From Terfezia claveryi (lineage: Eukaryota; Ascomycota; Pezizomycetes; Pezizales; Pezizaceae), in the NCBI GenBank assembly GCA_015179025.1, contig WHUX01000119.1, positions 62,001 to 126,000 on the forward strand: a DNA stretch of 64,000 bases, written 5' to 3'. Below the pieces are notes generated by a model that did not search any database, was not told the DNA's origin, and worked only from the letters and a program-made list of their open reading frames with translations. The position numbers and the translations under genes were made by a program. Shown piece after piece: positions 58,564-64,000 of the stretch (position 1 is its first letter; the number at the start of each line of letters is the position of its first letter).

Positions 58564-61500
58564 TTGCTGACACTAGCAAGGGACCTATTTTGGGTCATTT
58601 ATCTTTGTCTGCGTTTTCTTTGCCTACATCTATGTCTGTTGATGAGTCTCGCCTGTTTGGCGAGCACTTCGTTGTACCTATAACTGTCAAGTTCAATAAT
58701 AAAACAGTGGTTACATCAGCTCTCATAGATTGTGGGGCTTCAGGAATAGCATTCATTGACCAGACCTTCGTCAGTTGAAACTCTATACCAACCTCCAAGC
58801 TAAAAACCCCCCGCCTTCTTGATGTCATTGACGGCCGCCCTATCTCTTCTGGGGCGATTACCGACCTCGCATGCCTGCCCAGCGCCATGGGTGATCACTC
58901 GGAAGATCTCTCAATGTTCATAACCAAGCTAAAGTATCCAATTGTCCTTGGGATCCCCTGGCTCAGGATGCACGATGTATCAGTCAGTTTCGGCTCTTAC
59001 ACCCTGCGATTCAATAGCCCTTATTGCAAAAAACACTGTGGAGATCCAAAAACCACTGTCACTGGGCTGTGCGCATTGCCACCCCCAATAATCCACCCGA
59101 CTCAGGTGGTACTCCCGCCTGCACACATCAATGCCACCATTCCCCCTGTTTCCCCGGTTACCCCTGTTCCCCCAGTTTCCTCGATATCCCCCACCCCCGC
59201 AAAACCCCTGAATATTAACTTTATTGGAGCAGGGGCCTTCGTTCATCTCACCAGGAGGCATAAGCTCAAGGCGCATACCCTCTTAATTTATGAGATCAAT
59301 CTGGAAATTAACAAGACCAGGTCCAAGGAGGAGTGGAAATCCTTGGTTCCAGATGAGTACCATGAGTTTATTGATTTGTTCTCAGAGAAGGCCGCGGAAA
59401 AGCTTGCCCCCCATCGACCATACGACCACACAATCCCGCTGATTGAAGAAAAAACTCCCCCTTATAGCCCCCTCTATGGAATGTCCCGAGTGGAATTGGA
59501 GGCCCTGAAGAAGTACCTGGAGGAGAACTTAAATAAGAGCTTCATTCGGCACAGCTCTTCCCCGGCGGGTGCTCCTGTACTGTTCGTGAAGAAATCAGAC
59601 GGCTCTCTTCAGTTGTGTGTTGATTATCGTGGCCTGAACGAGATAACGGTCAAAAACAGGTACCCCCTACCTCTAATCCAGGAGACATTAGCCAGGCTTT
59701 CTAAGGCAAAATGGTTCACCAAATTGGACTTGAGAGGGGCGTACAACCTGGTACAGATCGCTAAGGGAGAGGAGTGGAAAACTGCCTTCCAGACACGTTA
59801 TGGCCACTTCGAGTACAACGTCATGCCCTTCGGCTTAACCAATGCCCCGGCCTCTTTCCAACACTTTATTAATGACACTCTGCGAGACTTCCTGGACGTG
59901 TTCTGCACGGCTTACCTCGATGATATCTTGATCTATTCAGGTACTCTGGCAGAGCACAAAATCCATGTCAGGCAAGTCTTGGAGAAGCTGGAGCAGGCTG
60001 GGCTGTACCTTAAGCCTGAAAAATGCGAATTCCATGTCCAAGAAGTGAAGTACCTGGGCTTGATCATAACCATGGAAGGTATTAGGATGGACCCCGCCAA
60101 AGTTGCTGCAATCCAAGAGTGGGAAACCCCAGCCAATTTGAAGGATGTGCAAGCCTTCCTAGGATTTGCCAACTTCTACCGCCGATTTATCCTAGGATAC
60201 TCAAGGATCGCGGCACCCCTGACGGCCCTGACGAAGACAAAGGTAGAAGCTGGCTCACACCTGACGAAAAGGGCCTTCTACTGGAATCCAGAAGCCCAAT
60301 CTGCCTTTCAGAACCTCAAGGAAGCTTTCTGCTCAGCACCGATCCTGGCCCATTTCAACCCCAAACAGGAGTGTGTCGTCGAAACCGATGCCTCCGACTA
60401 TGTCTCTGCAGGAATTCTGTCCCAGAACGACGATAACGGCATCCTCCACCCAGTGGCATACTTCTCAAAAAAGCACTCTCCGGCGGAGTGTAATTATGAA
60501 ATCTATGATAAGGAGTTAATGGCTATTGTGCGAGCATTCGAGGAGTGGAGGCCACACCTGGAGTCAGTCAAGGGGATCATCGAGGTGCTATCCGATCATA
60601 AGAATCTTGAGTACTTCACCACCACTAAGCTGCTGAACCGACGGCAGGCTAGGTGGTCAGAGTTCTTATCTTGATTCAACTTCAAGATCAAGTATCGGCC
60701 TGGAAAGGCTGGTGGGAAACCAGACGCACTGACCAGGAGATCAGGAGATCTCCCTAAGGGGGGAGATGAAAGGCTAAAATACCAGAACCAGGTGGTACTG
60801 AAGTCGGAAAATCTTGACCTGGCCGCCAACGTTCTGGCTGAGGCTGAGGCTGAGGCTGAAGCTGAGATCGTAGATGTCGAGGCTGATGCAGATGCTAGAA
60901 GTGATCTCCGACAACAGGTAAAAAGGGCATACACAGAGGACCCACCGGCCAAAGACATTATCGCTGCAGTGGATTTTGGCCAGTGCCGCCACACCAAGAT
61001 TTCCCTGGCCGAGTGTACAACTCAGGACGGCCTCCTCTACCACCTGGACCGCTTCTACGTGCCTGCAGACGATGAGCTACGCCTGCGATTGATCAAGGAA
61101 TACCACGACACACTGGCAGCGGGTCACCCTGGAGTGGCTAAGACGTTAGAGTTGCTGTCCAGGCAATATACGTGGATTGACCAATGGAAGGAAGTGGAGC
61201 GGTACATACGGAATTGCCATGTCTACAAGCGTGCCAAACTCACCCGCCACGCTCCTTATAGTACCCTGAAGCCCCTGGAAGTCCCAGAACAACCCTGGCA
61301 ACACCTCACTATGGACTTCGTCACCGGATTGCCGGAAGACTCGGGATTCAACGCCATCTTGATGGTAGTGGATCGGTTAACAAAAATGAGGCATGTGATA
61401 CCCTGTCGAGATACCTGCTCGGCCCCCGAATTGGCATCCCTCTACCTGGATAATGTCTTCCGTTACCATGGCCTCCCAGCGTCGATTGTCTCAGACCATG

Positions 61501-62369
61501 GCCTTCAGTTCGTCGCCGACTTCTGGAAAACATTCTGTGAGCTGTTGGGTATCGAAGTACACCTGTCTACGGCATACCACCCTCAGACTGATGGCCAGTC
61601 AGAACATATGAACGCCATCATGGAGCAATATCTGAGGGCGTACATCAATTACCAGCAGAATAACTGGGTTTCATTGCTGGCCACCTGCGAATTCTCTGCC
61701 AACAACCACTTCTCGGAGACCCTAAAGACCTCCCCATTCCTGGCCAATTATGGCTGGCACCCTCGGTTCGTAGACTCCCTGGCACCTCTGCGCAAGGCCA
61801 TGGAGAATGCCCTAGCTAAGGAGTTCGCCACGCAGATTTCTGAACTTCACTCTACCTTGAAAGCCGAGCTGGGATATGCGCAAGCCAGGCAAGCCGAATA
61901 TGCCAATGGATCACGGTTGCCAGCCCCCAAGTATCAGCCAGGAGATAAGGTGTGGCTCTCTAGCAGGGACTTCCGGACGGAACGGCCATCTTGCAAGCTC
62001 GACTATAAGTTCCTGGGTCCATTCGAGATGGTGGCCGCTGTGGGCACTTATGCCTATCGACTGAGGTTCCCCAAGGACATCAAACGCCACTCGGTTGTAC
62101 ACGTATCGGAAATTGAGCCAGGGGCTGACGATCCCCTCCCAGGGCAGAAACACCCCCTACCCCCTCCAGTGGTTATCGAAGGTGAAGAGGAATGGGAGGT
62201 GGAGGAAGTGCTGGACTCACGAAAGAGGTATGGGCATCTGCAGTACAAGGTTAAATGGGTAGGGGATGAGGAGGCTACCTAGCAACCCGCTGAGGACTTG
62301 GAAAATGCTCAGGATCTGGTCTCCCTGTTCCATCAGCGATACTCGAGGAAGCCCCGTCCAGTTGAGTGA
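58564..62369 (+). pseudogene. Gypsy1 pol (PR, RT, RNase H, INT, chromodomain) with three stops
   Basis: The -1 frame is open from before 58437 and overlaps the end of gag. Retropepsin L-I-D-C-G-A-S near 58725; RT with Y-L-D-D-I-L-I-Y near 59915; RNase H with E-T-D-A-S-D near 60380 and S-D-H-K near 60595. A (A-E)n run lies near 60840. Integrase has an H-X6-H and a zinc region reading C-H-V-Y where CX2C is expected, then D (M-D-F-V-T-G), D (S-D-H-G) and E (Q-S-E-H). The chromodomain lies near 62190-62300, with the end at 62367-62369. Stops: TGA 58776, TGA 60672, TAG 62280. Old copy A keeps Arg (CGA) and Trp (TGG) at the last two, so these are new C-to-T and G-to-A changes. Confidence 0.92.
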
Positions 62370-62558
62370 TCTCCCCATGTCTGAGTTGGGGTTCTTGTCC
62401 TTGTTGTTGTTGTCGCTGTTATCACCTGCGACGTAGGTGATAGGTCTTTGTTGTTGTTTGGAGTTGGAGTCCTTGTCGTTGCCTTTGTTGTTGTTGTTTC
62501 CTGTGTTGATTTTGCCGGTTGTTGTGCCCAAGCCTACTAGTCGCTGGAGCTCCAGCCT

Positions 62559-62571
62559 AAAGGGGGAATAG
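62559..62571 (+). other. Polypurine tract of Gypsy1
   Basis: AAAGGGGGAATAG abuts the 3' LTR. It is conserved in copy A at 18914-18926. Confidence 0.8.
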
Positions 62572-63168
62572 TGTCACAACCGTGTTCTTAGTCTTGATTT
62601 GACACTCGAAAAGGCTTGTTCGGGTGTCGTTGATGGGTTGTTGTTATTGTTGCCCTCGGCATTACCTGCGACGCAGGTGATGGGTTATTGTTATTGTTGC
62701 CCTCGGCATCACCTGCGACGCAGGTGATGGGTTATTGACATTGTTGCCTTTATCATCATCTGCGATCTCAGGTGATGGGTTATCGTTACCTTGCTTGGCT
62801 TCCGAGATAAAGGATCTTGGGAAGCTTATTCCTTCCGTTGCCTTGGCCCGGAATTATGTATATATAGCCCCTGCCCCTCGTACTGTCGTTGGATCTCTAT
62901 CCAACGTCTTGTATACCTAATACAGGACCTTGCTTCTCTCTGGTGTACCTCCCTTGTACACCCCCTCGTCTTGCCGTGACCCATCGAACAGCTCTGCAGC
63001 CCTGCTGTCTCCTACTACTCCCGTGTGCCTCTCTCGCCCTCGCTCTTGCCCCCGTCCTAAGCCTTTCCCCTAGTCACACACGTAGCGTTCCTACGTGTGT
63101 GTTACCCTAAGCCTTGCTCTAGCCCCGGCGTACCCCTTGGTCGCCTTGTCCCCAGAGCCCACGTTACA
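62572..63168 (+). repeat. 3' LTR of Gypsy1
   Basis: 597 bp with the same termini as the 5' LTR. Differences are mainly transitions, for example inside the third palindrome, which has lost symmetry here (near 62757-62776). Confidence 0.95.
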
Positions 63169-64000
63169 AATTTAAATAGGAACTTGACAAACATTTTTTG
63201 CCAGTTGAGGAGGATAATATTGATAGTCCTGGCCTTGAGGAGGTGGAGCAGGATGAGGTTGAAGACTCTGGGAATGAGTCTGATATAGAACCCATTCCCA
63301 GAACTGCTGACCCCGCTGCCAACTCCCCTACCGATAGATGTCTATATACTATTGACATCACTAAGTGGCCTTCTGCCAGATATCAAGCTGAACAGCTTGT
63401 ATGTGAGTATCTATTTGTAAATCAGTGCTTAGCCAAGTACAATCATCTCCATCTATTTCTCAATGTATGGGATTATAAGTTTGCCCACTTTTTCACCCTT
63501 AAAAAGGTTCTAAAGTATAGAATTGATGGTTTCTTCCATAATAACTTATTGCTATGCATGCTCAGTGTCAGTCTAATATCAAAGGTCTCATTCAAATCAG
63601 GGTACATATTATAGAAGCAAATGGACAAAATGGTTGTAGATCTTGTGTAAACTACAGGATCCATACAATATGCATTATGTCTAAACTCTAATTTCTACTA
63701 TTGGAATATAATAGATTGTATTAAATATTTCTTGTAGTAGAGAACATTTGTGACCCATATGGTCTAGGAACCAGTGAGGTTATTTAACAAGGATAACAAC
63801 TGAATATATTTTAAGATAAATACTATAACCTAGTAGTAGGAGTAACAGGTATATTCTCTAATTATCCTACTATGGCTATTTGCTTACATTTTATACAAGC
63901 TCATTCCCGTCAGGTCTACACTGGTCCCCATCCTTTTGGTATTGAACTAGACCTATCTTACAAACGTTTCTGGAGACAAGAAATTGTAGCCCCTATATAT
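63169..64000 (+). pseudogene. Right part of the split unrecognised gene, runs off the window
   Basis: After the Gypsy the interrupted exon resumes (E-L-D-K-H-F-L-P-V-E-E-D), preceded by one TAG at 63177, and stays open to 63614: an acidic stretch, then W-P-S-A-R-Y and a hydrophobic/aromatic segment. A second open exon, about 63815-64000, reads M-A-I-C-L-H-F-I ... T-G-P-H-P-F-G-I-E-L-D and continues beyond the edge. The family is not recognised. Intron boundaries between 63480 and 63815 are not resolved. Confidence 0.45.

Larger units (their letters stand above)
56696..63168 (+). mobile_element. Gypsy1: young Ty3/Gypsy chromovirus, complete, 6.5 kb
   Basis: Both LTRs are 597 bp, from TGTCACAACC to CACGTTACA, flanked by AATTT (56691-56695 and 63169-63173). 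I count about fifteen differences between LTRs, so it is recent compared with copies A, B and C of the same family. gag is intact. pol lies in the -1 frame relative to gag and has three in-frame stops. It has a polypurine tract, a putative self-priming site and an integrase with C-terminal chromodomain, the Tf1/sushi-like layout. Confidence 0.97.

Overview
The window looks like a transposon-rich, gene-poor stretch of a filamentous ascomycete (Pezizomycotina-type) genome. The evidence is one spliced fungal ferric-reductase gene, small GT..AG introns with CTAAC branch sites, chromodomain Ty3/Gypsy and Ty1/Copia elements, and old element copies riddled with C-to-T and G-to-A changes. Many of the resulting stops are Trp, Gln or Arg codons turned into TAG/TAA/TGA, as expected of RIP or 5-methylcytosine decay. 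I do not commit to a genus.

Layout. 1-19.6 kb is a nest. A minus-strand Gypsy copy (copy C) abuts a plus-strand copy of the same family (copy A). Copy A is split again by a 5.0 kb giant inverted-repeat element (IR1, 2928-7930) and by a complete 8.9 kb Gypsy of a second family (8129-17052, 651-bp LTRs, AAGGG target duplication). 19.6-20.8 kb is decayed DNA with a minus-strand LTR relic. 20.8-37.8 kb is the only part with balanced composition. It holds a possible coding stretch (20.8-21.5 kb), the ferric-reductase gene (22241-24944, minus), about 10 kb without a convincing gene, and a small single-pass membrane-protein gene (35392-36389, minus). 37.8-41.4 kb is an extreme AT-rich desert, followed by a truncated, decayed Gypsy copy (copy B).

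43.1-54.5 kb contains decayed ORFs, a Copia element (46104-51910, 625-bp LTRs, CTGTG duplication) and a second, smaller inverted-repeat element (IR2, 52085-54275). 56696-63168 is a young Gypsy of the copy A/B/C family: 597-bp LTRs, AATTT duplication, gag intact, pol closed by three transition-type stops. It sits inside an exon of an unrecognised intron-containing gene, whose other part runs off the right edge.

The most unusual material is the pair of giant inverted-repeat elements. Both are palindromes built in layers: outer arms, an internal short tandem array mirrored in both arms with different copy number, and a central AT-rich satellite whose orientation flips off-centre. Their central satellites share the same core, around AAAAGCATGAGTTTCT followed by (AT)n. 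I infer a foldback-type family. Also unusual are a 416-codon antisense reading frame and a Cys/His-rich insert between RNase H and integrase in the second Gypsy family, and tandem perfect palindromes plus a possible self-priming site in the young Gypsy. All domain calls come from reading translations by eye; no database search was run.
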